Shown: positions 7,388 through 15,871 of the stretch, piece after piece
How positions within the stretch are numbered: position 1 is the stretch's first letter
How the letters are laid out: the number at the start of each line of letters is the position of its first letter
Assembly (NCBI GenBank): GCA_001603415.1
Contig: LUYY01000108.1
Span: forward strand, 1,477 to 25,250
Reading direction: 5' to 3'
From: Bacteroidales bacterium Bact_07
Lineage (GTDB): Bacteria; Bacteroidota; Bacteroidia; Bacteroidales; Tenuifilaceae
Length of the DNA: 23,774 nt
Program-made: the position numbers and the translations under genes
The notes under the pieces: generated by a model
Told to the model about the DNA's origin: nothing
Databases searched by the model: none
What the model saw: the letters and a program-made list of their open reading frames with translations, nothing else

Positions 7388-8637
7388 TATACTATCTGGT
7401 TCAACTACTAACTAACTACTGGGATATTCCCGGTGCAGGTTTGTTCCGCTACATTTCGTTCCGCTCGGCTATGGCTTTCATCTTCTCGCTTGCTTTTGCC
7501 CTGCTTATTGGGAAACGCATCATACGTTACCTGCAACTTAAACAAATTGGCGAGGAGATTCGAAATCTTGGCCTTGAAGGCCAAATGCAGAAAAAGGGTA
7601 CCCCAACCATGGGAGGTATCATTATCCTGCTTTCAATGCTTTTGCCGGTACTGCTTTTTGCCGATATCCTTAACATCTACATCATTGTAATGCTGGTTAC
7701 AACCGTATGGTTGGGAGCAGTAGGCTTTGCCGACGACTACATCAAGGTTTTCCTGAAAAACAAGGAGGGCCTATCGGGTCGTACCAAAATCGTTGGACAG
7801 GTTTCGCTTGGCTTATTTGTCGGCTTGGTTATGTGGCTTAGCCCCGATATTGTTATTAGGGAAAAAGTTGAAAAGGTAAAAAAAGATGTTCAGGTTGAAA
7901 CCCTAGTAACCTCGGAATACAGCAATAATCAACCTGTAACCGTTTCAAAGGCTAAAAAGACAACGCAAACCACCATTCCCTTTGTGAAAAACAACGAGTT
8001 TGATTACAACCTACTTAATCCGTTTAAAGGCGAGAGATATGAGTATGTAACATGGATTATCTTCATTCTGGTAGTAATTCTAATCATCACAGCCGTTTCG
8101 AACGGTGCAAACCTGACCGACGGGCTCGATGGTTTAGCAACGGGCGTTTCGGCAGTAATCACTACCACCCTTGGTGTTTTTGCATACTTATCGGGTAACG
8201 TGATTTATGCCGAATACCTGAACATCATGTACATTCCGCACTCGGGCGAGCTGGTTGTATTCATGAGCGCATTCATAGGTGCCCTTGTGGGCTTCCTTTG
8301 GTACAACAGCTACCCCGCCCAGGTATTCATGGGCGATACCGGAAGCCTTACCATTGGAGGTATTATTGCTGTCTTTGCCATTCTCATTCGGAAAGAATTG
8401 CTAATCCCTATTCTCTGCGGAATATTCCTTGTTGAGAACCTCTCGGTGGTTATGCAGGTTAGCTACTTTAAGTACACCAAGCGTAAATATGGCGAGGGGC
8501 GCAGAATATTCCTGATGTCACCATTACATCACCACTACCAGAAAAAAGGTTACCCTGAACCCAAAATTGTTACCCGGTTCTGGATTGTAGCCATACTGCT
8601 TGCTGTAATTACAGTTGTAACATTGAAAATCCGTTAA
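7384..8637 (+). CDS. mraY: Phospho-MurNAc-pentapeptide translocase MraY
   Basis: Encodes a 417-residue multi-pass inner-membrane enzyme that transfers phospho-MurNAc-pentapeptide to undecaprenyl phosphate, making lipid I. Family motifs: PTMGG at 74-78, FADDY with the paired aspartates D117-D118, NLTDGLDGLA at 243-252, MGDTGS at 316-321 (third active-site Asp, D318), and LHHHYQKKG at 381-389. At 417 residues it is much longer than E. coli MraY (360). The extra length is mostly a hydrophilic, lysine- and threonine-rich loop at about 155-222 between membrane spans, predicted to be periplasmic. The ATGA overlap with murE suggests coupled translation. Confidence 0.96.
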   Translation: MIYYLVQLLTNYWDIPGAGLFRYISFRSAMAFIFSLAFALLIGKRIIRYLQLKQIGEEIRNLGLEGQMQKKGTPTMGGIIILLSMLLPVLLFADILNIYIIVMLVTTVWLGAVGFADDYIKVFLKNKEGLSGRTKIVGQVSLGLFVGLVMWLSPDIVIREKVEKVKKDVQVETLVTSEYSNNQPVTVSKAKKTTQTTIPFVKNNEFDYNLLNPFKGERYEYVTWIIFILVVILIITAVSNGANLTDGLDGLATGVSAVITTTLGVFAYLSGNVIYAEYLNIMYIPHSGELVVFMSAFIGALVGFLWYNSYPAQVFMGDTGSLTIGGIIAVFAILIRKELLIPILCGIFLVENLSVVMQVSYFKYTKRKYGEGRRIFLMSPLHHHYQKKGYPEPKIVTRFWIVAILLAVITVVTLKIR

Positions 8638-8650
8638 AAAACCGAAACGT

Positions 8651-9985
8651 ATGAAGCGAATAGTTGTACTCGGAGGAGGTGAAAGCGGCGCAGGAGCTGC
8701 TGTGTTAGCCCAGAAAAAGGGATTTGATGTATTCCTGTCGGATTTATCGGAGATTAAACCCCGCTACAAGGAATGGTTAAACAGGTACGATATCCGCTTC
8801 GAGGAGGGTAAACATACTGAGGAGTTAATCCTCAATGCCGACGAGGTGATTAAAAGCCCCGGCATTCCCGATAAAGCCCCAATGATTATTAAAATCAAGG
8901 AAAAAGGAATACCGATTATTTCCGAGATAGAATTTGCCGGCCGATACACCAATGCATACACGGTTTGTATTACGGGTAGCAACGGCAAAACAACAACCAC
9001 CTCACTGATATATCACATGATGCAAAAGGCAGGCCTAAACGTTGGCCTTGCCGGAAACATTGGGAATAGCTTTGCCTATCAGGTGGCTGAGTGCAGCTAC
9101 GATTACTACGTAATTGAGCTTAGTAGCTTTCAGCTCGATGGCATATACAACTTTAAACCCGATATCGCCATACTGCTCAACATCACCCCCGACCACTTAG
9201 ATAGGTATGACTACAAAATGCAGAACTACGTGGAGTCGAAGTTTAGAATTACCCGTAACCTATCGGAAGACGATTGCTTCATTTTCTGTTCCGACGATGC
9301 AGTTACAGTAGAACAGCTCAAAAAGATTGTGCTGCGCGCACAACAACTTCCTTTTTCCCAAAAAACCAAGGAGAACCAAACCGCTTGGCTCGAAAACCTC
9401 GACATGTTCATTAATTACGACAATAGCGATTTCAGCATGTCAATAAACGACCTATCCCTAAAGGGAAAACACAATATATACAACTCAATGGCTGCTGGAA
9501 TTGCCGGACATGTTCTAAATATCCGTAAGGAGGTTATACGCGAGTCGCTATCGGATTTTCAGGGTGTAGAGCATAGGTTGGAGTATGTGCTTACTGTGCG
9601 AGGTGTAAAGTATATCAACGACTCAAAGGCAACTAATGTTAACTCGGCATGGTATGCCCTTGAGAGTATGACGACACCGGTGGTTTGGATTGCAGGCGGT
9701 ACCGACAAGGGTAACGATTACTCGGAACTTATTGATTTGGTTAAGCAAAAGGTTAAGGCACTGATATGCCTTGGAGTTGATAACTCAAAGCTGCATGCCG
9801 CATTCGAAGGAGTGGTACCTGTGATTGTTGATGCCAAGTCGGCCGAAGAGGCCGTGCAGCAGGCCTATAAACTTTCGGTACCAGGCGATACAGTGCTGCT
9901 TTCGCCGGCCTGCGCAAGTTTCGACCTGTTTGAAAATTACGAGGATCGTGGACGCAAATTCAAAGCGGCTGTTCGAGCCCTCTAA
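8651..9985 (+). CDS. murD: UDP-MurNAc-L-alanine:D-glutamate ligase MurD
   Basis: Encodes a 444-residue cytoplasmic Mur ligase that adds D-glutamate to UDP-MurNAc-L-Ala. The N-terminal nucleotide-binding fold starts with VVLGGGESG, the ATP loop is GSNGKTTTT at residues 109-117, and the central domain shows NITPDHLDRY. The C-terminal ligase domain carries YINDSKATN and the closing SPACASFDLFENYEDRG, which is characteristic of MurD. Length is normal. It starts 13 bases after mraY and ends 14 bases before ftsW. Confidence 0.96.
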   Translation: MKRIVVLGGGESGAGAAVLAQKKGFDVFLSDLSEIKPRYKEWLNRYDIRFEEGKHTEELILNADEVIKSPGIPDKAPMIIKIKEKGIPIISEIEFAGRYTNAYTVCITGSNGKTTTTSLIYHMMQKAGLNVGLAGNIGNSFAYQVAECSYDYYVIELSSFQLDGIYNFKPDIAILLNITPDHLDRYDYKMQNYVESKFRITRNLSEDDCFIFCSDDAVTVEQLKKIVLRAQQLPFSQKTKENQTAWLENLDMFINYDNSDFSMSINDLSLKGKHNIYNSMAAGIAGHVLNIRKEVIRESLSDFQGVEHRLEYVLTVRGVKYINDSKATNVNSAWYALESMTTPVVWIAGGTDKGNDYSELIDLVKQKVKALICLGVDNSKLHAAFEGVVPVIVDAKSAEEAVQQAYKLSVPGDTVLLSPACASFDLFENYEDRGRKFKAAVRAL

Positions 9986-9999
9986 AAACAATTTGAGCC

Positions 10000-11169
10000 A
10001 TGGGAGTGCTTTTTGATAAATATTTAAAGGGCGATAGGGTGATCTGGATGATAGTCATCTTTCTTTACCTTGCTTCGCTCTTGCTCATCTACAGCTCATC
10101 GAGCTCTTTGGCATTTCGCTACCATGGCGGAAATACAACCTATTTCTTGATTAAGCAACTGGTGTTCCTTGTAGTTGCTTTTATGGTTATGTGGACTGTG
10201 CATCTCATAAAATACAGCGTATGGTACAGGCTGGCCAATATTCTGCTTGCACTATCAATACCTTTGCTCGGTATTACACTACTTTTTGGTCGAAACCTGA
10301 ATGCTGCTTCCCGCTGGTTGGAGATACCCGGATTGGGTATCTCGTTTCAATCGTCGGACCTGGCAAAGGTAATTTTGATAATGTTCGTGGCCAAGTACCT
10401 TTCGCAAATGCAGGACAATACCAATGATTTCAAACAGTTTTTAATTCAACTCGTTGCACCTGTTGCATTGGTTTGCGCACTAATTCTACCTGCTAACTTC
10501 TCAACCGCAGCATTGCTCGGCCTAACCTGTTGGCTAATGATGTTTGTGGGGCGAGTTAACCTAAAATACCTGTTTGGAATTACTGGGCTTGGAGTGCTTC
10601 TGGTAGGAGCGTTTATTGCCATATCGCTTCAGTTTAAAACCCTTAGCAGGGCTCAAACCTGGGTAAACCGAATTGAGAATTTTATTAGCGACGATAAAAC
10701 GGAGGGCAACTATCAGCTTGAGCAATCGAAAATAGCCATAGCCACTGGCGGAATCATCGGAAAAGGCCCTGGTCGCTCAACGCAGCGCAACTTCCTACCT
10801 CACCCCTATTCGGACTTCATTTACGCCATTATAATCGAGGAGTACGGTGTGGTGGGCGGTGTATTCATCCTTATCCTTTACCTCATCTTACTCTACCGGG
10901 CTGCATTACTGGTTAAAAAATCCACTCGCCTATTTCCGGCATTCCTTGCATTTGGCCTGGCTCTAATGCTAACGCTACAAGCGTTAATAAACATGGCCGT
11001 TGCGGTAGGAGCCATTCCCGTTACCGGCCAACCATTGCCACTGGTTAGCTTGGGAGGTTCGTCGCTCATTGTGAGTAGTGGCGCTCTGGGCATTATTCTG
11101 GGGATTAGTAGAAGTCAAGATAAAAAAGAACTGTTCGATGGAGAAGAACCGGTTAAGGATAATAATTAG
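10000..11169 (+). CDS. ftsW: Septal peptidoglycan glycosyltransferase FtsW (SEDS family)
   Basis: Encodes a 389-residue polytopic SEDS protein with about ten hydrophobic spans. It polymerises lipid II into glycan strands at the septum together with the class B PBP encoded five genes upstream in this operon. The conserved SEDS segment FLPHPYSDFIYA has the likely catalytic aspartate at D272, followed by IIEEYG. Near the end, GQPLPLVSLGGSS is the second family signature. The downstream gene murG starts inside it, with a 32-base overlap, so the two are probably translationally coupled. Confidence 0.94.
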   Translation: MGVLFDKYLKGDRVIWMIVIFLYLASLLLIYSSSSSLAFRYHGGNTTYFLIKQLVFLVVAFMVMWTVHLIKYSVWYRLANILLALSIPLLGITLLFGRNLNAASRWLEIPGLGISFQSSDLAKVILIMFVAKYLSQMQDNTNDFKQFLIQLVAPVALVCALILPANFSTAALLGLTCWLMMFVGRVNLKYLFGITGLGVLLVGAFIAISLQFKTLSRAQTWVNRIENFISDDKTEGNYQLEQSKIAIATGGIIGKGPGRSTQRNFLPHPYSDFIYAIIIEEYGVVGGVFILILYLILLYRAALLVKKSTRLFPAFLAFGLALMLTLQALINMAVAVGAIPVTGQPLPLVSLGGSSLIVSSGALGIILGISRSQDKKELFDGEEPVKDNN

Positions 11170-12289
11170 CGGAGGTGGAACCGGCGGACACATATTCCCC
11201 GCCATTTCCATAGCCAACGCCATTCGGGAGTTAGAGCCCGATGTGGATATTCTTTTTGTTGGGGCTGAGGGACGAATGGAAATGGAAAAGGTACCACAGG
11301 CCGGTTACAGGATTGTAGGATTGCCGGTTGCCGGATTCTCACGTAGCCTCACGCCCAAGAATATCTTGGTGATATTTAAGTTGATTAAGAGCCTATTCAA
11401 AGCAAATCAAATAGTAAAGGACTTTAAGCCACAGGTTGCCGTTGGGGTTGGTGGATATGCCAGTGGGCCAATTTTAAAAGCCGCTCAGCGTAAAGGTATT
11501 CCAACACTTCTACAGGAACAAAACTCGTACGCTGGGGTTACCAATAAATTGCTGGCAAAGAAGGCTAAAGCCATATGCGTAGCCTACGAAGGAATGGAAA
11601 AGTATTTTCCCGCCGAAAAAATAACGCTAACAGGAAATCCTGTAAGGCAGGATATCGAAAACATTACGGTTACACGTAATCAGGGACTTGAACATTTTGG
11701 CATTGAAGCAAACAAAAAGGTACTGCTGGTTTTAGGCGGAAGCCTTGGCGCCCGCACTATCAACCAAAGCCTTTTGGCTTCGCTTGATTTAATTAAAAAT
11801 CGACCCGACATTGTTGTGATTTGGCAAACCGGTAAACTTTACCACCAAACGGTAAAGGAAGCCTTAGGCAATAACCCTGTTGAGAATATCAGGCTCTACG
11901 ATTTTATTGCCCGTATGGACTTGGCCTACGTTTCGGCCGATGCCATTATCTCACGTGCCGGAGCCGGAACAATATCGGAGCTTTGCCTTGTTGCCAGGCC
12001 CTGCATTCTTGTACCTTCGCCCAATGTTGCTGAAGACCACCAAACCCGAAATGCTCAGGCCCTGGCTTCGCGCGAGGCTGCCATTATGATACCCGATAGC
12101 CAAGCTAAAGAAAAATTGGTTAAGGTTGCCTTTGAACTACTCGATAACCCCGAAAAACAAAAAAAACTATCGGAAAATATTGCCCGTTTAGCTTTGCGCA
12201 ATTCGGCAAAAACCATTGCTCTTGAGGTGCTAAAGCTTGCAGGGATTGATAAAACCAAAAATAAAGGTGATGGAACTGAGTGCTGTTAA
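11138..12289 (+). CDS. murG: UDP-GlcNAc:lipid I N-acetylglucosaminyltransferase MurG
   Basis: Encodes a 383-residue GT-B glycosyltransferase acting on the inner face of the cytoplasmic membrane, converting lipid I to lipid II. Visible motifs: SGGGTGGH at residues 11-18, LGGSLGA around 199-205, SRAGAGTISEL at 272-282 and the HQTRNA segment at 301-306, which together form the donor and acceptor sites. The open frame extends upstream within ftsW, but the ATG at 11138 (MEKNRLRIII) puts the glycine-rich loop at its normal distance from the N-terminus. No other start codon lies between it and the loop. It overlaps ftsW by 32 bases and murC by 20. Confidence 0.95.
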   Translation: MEKNRLRIIISGGGTGGHIFPAISIANAIRELEPDVDILFVGAEGRMEMEKVPQAGYRIVGLPVAGFSRSLTPKNILVIFKLIKSLFKANQIVKDFKPQVAVGVGGYASGPILKAAQRKGIPTLLQEQNSYAGVTNKLLAKKAKAICVAYEGMEKYFPAEKITLTGNPVRQDIENITVTRNQGLEHFGIEANKKVLLVLGGSLGARTINQSLLASLDLIKNRPDIVVIWQTGKLYHQTVKEALGNNPVENIRLYDFIARMDLAYVSADAIISRAGAGTISELCLVARPCILVPSPNVAEDHQTRNAQALASREAAIMIPDSQAKEKLVKVAFELLDNPEKQKKLSENIARLALRNSAKTIALEVLKLAGIDKTKNKGDGTECC

Positions 12290-13667
12290 AAGGGTTTACT
12301 TTCTTGGAATTGGGGGAATTGGAATGAGTGCCCTGGCCCGGTATTTCATACATTACAGGATTCCGGTAGCCGGATACGATAGGGTTTCGTCCGATATTAC
12401 TCTTAGCCTCGAAGGGGCAGGTGCAGGCATTCACTACACCGATAGTGTTGAAGCCATTCCCTCTGCTTTCCTGAATAAAGAAGGCACCCTGGTAATTTAC
12501 ACCCCGGCCATCCCGGCTAACCATAGCGAATTGGAGTATTTCCGAAACCAAGGCTTTGCTTTAATGAAACGCGCACAGGTGCTTGGGCTAATAAGTTCAA
12601 ACTATAAAACCCTTGCTGTTGCCGGTACACATGGTAAAACCACCACATCAACCTTACTGGCCCACCTGCTATCATCATCCATGGGGTGCGATGCCTTTTT
12701 GGGTGGCATATCGCGCAACTACTCAAGCAACCTGATTCTTGCCGATCGGGGCAAGCAATTGCTTGTGGTTGAAGCCGATGAATACGACCGCAGCTTCCTA
12801 ACGCTTCACCCGCACCTTGCCATTGTTACCTCAGTTGATGCCGACCACTTGGACATTTACGGAACCTACGATGCTGTGCTTTATGCCTTCCAAGAGTTTG
12901 TATCGCAAATCAAACCCGGGGGATATTTGGTTATCAAGCAAAATATAGCATTCAAGCCACTTATAGCAAAAGGGATTGAGGTAATAACCTATGGATTTAC
13001 CCCCGATTGCCACTACTATCCAACCAATATAAGCATTCACGATGGGCTTTACAGGTTTACCCTTGTAACCCCCCAAGGGCCAATCCATAATCTCACACTC
13101 GGTGTGCCAGGCAACTACAATTTAGAAAATGCCCTTGCCGCATCGGCTGCCGCATTAACCATGGGCATATCAATCGACAACCTTGCACAAGGCTTAGAAT
13201 CGTTCAGGGGGGTTCAACGCCGATTCGATGTAAGGTATAGGGGAACAAAAACCGTCTATATTGATGATTACGCCCACCACCCTAACGAAATTGAAGCACT
13301 GATTAGATCGGTGCGCGAGGTTTTCCCAAACCGAAAAATCACTGGAATATTTCAACCCCACCTTTACAGCCGCACCCGCGATTTTGCTGCGGAATTTGCT
13401 ACTGCTCTCGATAAACTGGATAAACCAATTATCACCGAAATATACCCGGCAAGGGAACTGCCCATTGCAGGGGTTACCTCGGAATCGGTAGTTAAACTGA
13501 TGAGAAATCCAAACGCACAGATTGTTCCAAAAGCCGATTTAATTAACTGGCTGAAATACAACAATGTGGACATACTGCTAACCATTGGTGCAGGCGATAT
13601 CGACAGGATGATAACCGACATAGTAAAAACACTTGAGTTAAAGGAGAACAAGCAAAAGAATGAATAA
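12270..13667 (+). CDS. murC: UDP-MurNAc:L-alanine ligase MurC
   Basis: Encodes a 465-residue cytoplasmic ligase that adds the first amino acid to UDP-MurNAc. It begins MELSAVKRVYFLGIGGIGMS, with the characteristic GIGGIGMS nucleotide-fold loop, then the ATP loop GTHGKTTTS at 119-127, the EADEYDRSFL segment and DDYAHHPNEI in the C-terminal domain. I prefer the ATG at 12270 to an in-frame TTG at 12237, which would add eleven residues before the conserved N-terminus. It overlaps murG by 20 bases and ftsQ by eight. Confidence 0.95.
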   Translation: MELSAVKRVYFLGIGGIGMSALARYFIHYRIPVAGYDRVSSDITLSLEGAGAGIHYTDSVEAIPSAFLNKEGTLVIYTPAIPANHSELEYFRNQGFALMKRAQVLGLISSNYKTLAVAGTHGKTTTSTLLAHLLSSSMGCDAFLGGISRNYSSNLILADRGKQLLVVEADEYDRSFLTLHPHLAIVTSVDADHLDIYGTYDAVLYAFQEFVSQIKPGGYLVIKQNIAFKPLIAKGIEVITYGFTPDCHYYPTNISIHDGLYRFTLVTPQGPIHNLTLGVPGNYNLENALAASAAALTMGISIDNLAQGLESFRGVQRRFDVRYRGTKTVYIDDYAHHPNEIEALIRSVREVFPNRKITGIFQPHLYSRTRDFAAEFATALDKLDKPIITEIYPARELPIAGVTSESVVKLMRNPNAQIVPKADLINWLKYNNVDILLTIGAGDIDRMITDIVKTLELKENKQKNE

Positions 13668-14466
13668 GAAATTGCGCATAGGACTTAGAATATTTGCTTG
13701 GCTTTTTGTGCTGGCCTGGGCTATTTATGGCCTTTCCTATGCCAATAAAGTTTATAAGGGGCAACGCTGCACAAAGCTTGAGGTTAGAGTACTCGATAGC
13801 GCTAGGCTTAACTTTGTGAAAGCAAAGGATGTATATAATACCATTGTTAAATCGAAGAACTCGCCCCTAGGAATGCCACTTAGTAGGGTAAATACCCATA
13901 AAATTGAACAGGAAATTTACCAAATGGCAGCCGTGCGTGATGTTCAGGCCTTTAAAACGGCTAAAGGTGTGCTTAGAGTGGAAATCGCACAACGGCAACC
14001 GGTGCTAAGAGTTTTTAATGCCAAAGGGCAAACTTACTATATCGACGACTCGGGTAAAATACTACCCTACTCTTCAGGGTTTGCCGCTAACACCCTGGTA
14101 GCAAACGGCAACATTGTGGAACCCTTTAAGGTTGTGCCTAACCTTGATATTACTGCCTTTGTCGACAGCTCAAATGGCAGCAAGGAAAGTTTTATTTATA
14201 AACTTTATGAGTTTGCCCGCTATGTAAGCAGTGATAAATTCTGGAATGCCCAAATAGAACAGATTTACGTTCGCAACCGAAACCATGTTGAACTCATTCC
14301 GCTGGTTGGACCACACATCATAGTAATGGGTAATTTGGATAACTACGAAACCAAACTCAAGAAACTTAAACTCTTTTACGAGAAAGCTTTGCCAGCCGAA
14401 GGCTGGAATAAATACAGTGAAATCAACCTAAAATTCAAAAATCAAATAGTTTGCACAAAATACTAA
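13660..14466 (+). CDS. ftsQ: Cell-division protein FtsQ (POTRA-domain, bitopic)
   Basis: Encodes a 268-residue protein with a short basic cytoplasmic start, one membrane span at about 10-28 (IFAWLFVLAWAIYGLSYAN) and a periplasmic domain. The segment from about 40 to 110 fits a POTRA-like fold, ending in the QRQPVLRVFNAKGQTYYID pattern seen in FtsQ/DivIB. FtsQ bridges FtsL-FtsB to the rest of the divisome. Sequence conservation of this family is low, so position (between murC and ftsA) is a major part of the assignment. It overlaps murC by eight bases and ends five bases before the ftsA ATG. Confidence 0.88.
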   Translation: MNKKLRIGLRIFAWLFVLAWAIYGLSYANKVYKGQRCTKLEVRVLDSARLNFVKAKDVYNTIVKSKNSPLGMPLSRVNTHKIEQEIYQMAAVRDVQAFKTAKGVLRVEIAQRQPVLRVFNAKGQTYYIDDSGKILPYSSGFAANTLVANGNIVEPFKVVPNLDITAFVDSSNGSKESFIYKLYEFARYVSSDKFWNAQIEQIYVRNRNHVELIPLVGPHIIVMGNLDNYETKLKKLKLFYEKALPAEGWNKYSEINLKFKNQIVCTKY

Positions 14467-14471
14467 GAACT

Positions 14472-15806
14472 ATGGCACAGGACAACAACACTTACGTAGC
14501 AGCAATCGATCTTGGCACTACCAAGGTAGTAACCCTCTTGGGGAAACGCACTGCAAACGGTCGATTACAGATTGTGGGTTTCAGCACCGCTGAATCGACT
14601 GGCATAAAGAAAGGAATGATTCAAAACATCGAGGAAACGGTAAAGGCAGTTGAAAAAACCGTTCGCGAGGTGGAATCGCAAGCCGGGTTAAAAATCAGGT
14701 CGGCCTTTGTGGGAATTGCAGGCCAACACATCCACAGCATCAAGAACTTTGGCTACATCACACTCGGTTCCGAAGAAACCGAAATTAAGAAAAGCCACAT
14801 CAAGCGGCTAATTGAGGACATGTACAATATCCCTGTTGACACAGGCGATAGCATTCTTCATGTGCTGCCGTTGGATTTCTCAATCGATAATATAAAGCTT
14901 GAGGATGACAATCCTATAGGTATGCTAGGACGAAGGCTTGGCGCTAATTTCCATATCGTAATCGGGAAAACCTCATCGGCTAAGCATATTGAGAGATGTG
15001 TGGACCGCGCCGGCGTAAAGGTATCGGAGCTCATTCTTGAACCTTTGGCATCATCCAAGGCTGTTCTCACCGACGAAGAACGTGAGGCGGGTGTAGCCCT
15101 TATAGATATTGGAGGTGGAACTACCGATTTAGCTGTTTACTACAACGGCATTGTTCGCCATACGGCAGTTATACCATTTGGTGGAAACATCATCACCCAG
15201 GACATCAAGGAGGGTTGCCAAATTCTTCAAAAACATGCCGAATTGCTAAAATGCCATCACGGCTATGCCCTGATGAGCATGGCACCCGATAACAAAATTA
15301 TTACCGTTCCAGGAATTAGCGGAAGAGAGCCCAAGGAAATTTCGATGCGAAGCCTTGCCGGAATTATTCAGGCACGCATGGAGGAAATCCTTGATTACGC
15401 CCTATTCGAAATCCAATCGTCAGACTTTGCCAATAAACTGAGTGCCGGTGTTGTAATAACCGGCGGAGGGGCTCTGCTTAAGAACGTTGTTTCGCTCATT
15501 AAGTTCAAATGGGGCTACGATGTGCGAATTGGGTATCCTTCGGAAATGCTATGCTCTGAATCGCTTGAAAAATATAACTACCCACAATTCTCAACTGTTA
15601 TTGGTTTAGGTTTAATGGGACTGGAACATATCGATGCTGGCGAAGCCACATCATGCACTGTTGCTGTGGCTAACAAGGAGGGGAACGTAAGTGAAGAATT
15701 TGTTGAGATTCAGGAAAAAGAGGCAAAGCAACCCAGTAAACGCAAGCTGGGAATGAAATTTGCCGATGTGCTATCGAAACTATTTGCCGAGGACGATATA
15801 AACTAA
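14472..15806 (+). CDS. ftsA: Cell-division protein FtsA
   Basis: Encodes a 444-residue actin-like ATPase that tethers FtsZ filaments to the membrane. Nucleotide-binding motifs are AIDLGTTK at residues 11-18 and DIGGGTTD at 212-219, and the FtsA-specific 1C region lies between them. A late ITGGGALLKN matches the adenosine motif. The C-terminus is a lysine-rich amphipathic stretch (KLGMKFADVLSKLF, followed by AEDDIN) suited to act as the membrane-targeting helix. I chose the ATG at 14472; an in-frame TTG at 14451, inside ftsQ, would add seven residues. It is followed by 65 bases and then ftsZ. Confidence 0.95.
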   Translation: MAQDNNTYVAAIDLGTTKVVTLLGKRTANGRLQIVGFSTAESTGIKKGMIQNIEETVKAVEKTVREVESQAGLKIRSAFVGIAGQHIHSIKNFGYITLGSEETEIKKSHIKRLIEDMYNIPVDTGDSILHVLPLDFSIDNIKLEDDNPIGMLGRRLGANFHIVIGKTSSAKHIERCVDRAGVKVSELILEPLASSKAVLTDEEREAGVALIDIGGGTTDLAVYYNGIVRHTAVIPFGGNIITQDIKEGCQILQKHAELLKCHHGYALMSMAPDNKIITVPGISGREPKEISMRSLAGIIQARMEEILDYALFEIQSSDFANKLSAGVVITGGGALLKNVVSLIKFKWGYDVRIGYPSEMLCSESLEKYNYPQFSTVIGLGLMGLEHIDAGEATSCTVAVANKEGNVSEEFVEIQEKEAKQPSKRKLGMKFADVLSKLFAEDDIN

Positions 15807-15871
15807 TTTGCCAATGTCTTGTGCCATATATAAAAAACACTATTTGAGTGAACCTAAAAAAACCGAAAGTC
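15807..15871 (+). other. ftsA-ftsZ gap with possible internal promoter
   Basis: This is the longest gap between genes within the dcw cluster. It contains TTG at 15819-15821 and, after 17 bases, ACTATTTG at 15839-15846, a partial match to a -33/-7 Bacteroidota promoter in which only the TTTG half of the -7 element is good. Extra ftsZ transcription from nearby promoters is common in other bacteria, but the sequence support here is weak. Confidence 0.25.

Noticed and set aside
12237..12269. TTG start for murC at 12237
   Set aside because: It adds eleven residues ahead of the conserved N-terminal strand. The ATG at 12270 fits family length better.
14451..14471. TTG start for ftsA at 14451
   Set aside because: It lies inside ftsQ and adds seven residues not typical of FtsA. 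The ATG at 14472 gives the usual spacing to the nucleotide-binding motif.
15848..15871. GTG start for ftsZ at 15848
   Set aside because: The conserved Bacteroidota-like N-terminus MGDDIINFDLP begins at the ATG at 15872, and the added residues look like leader sequence.
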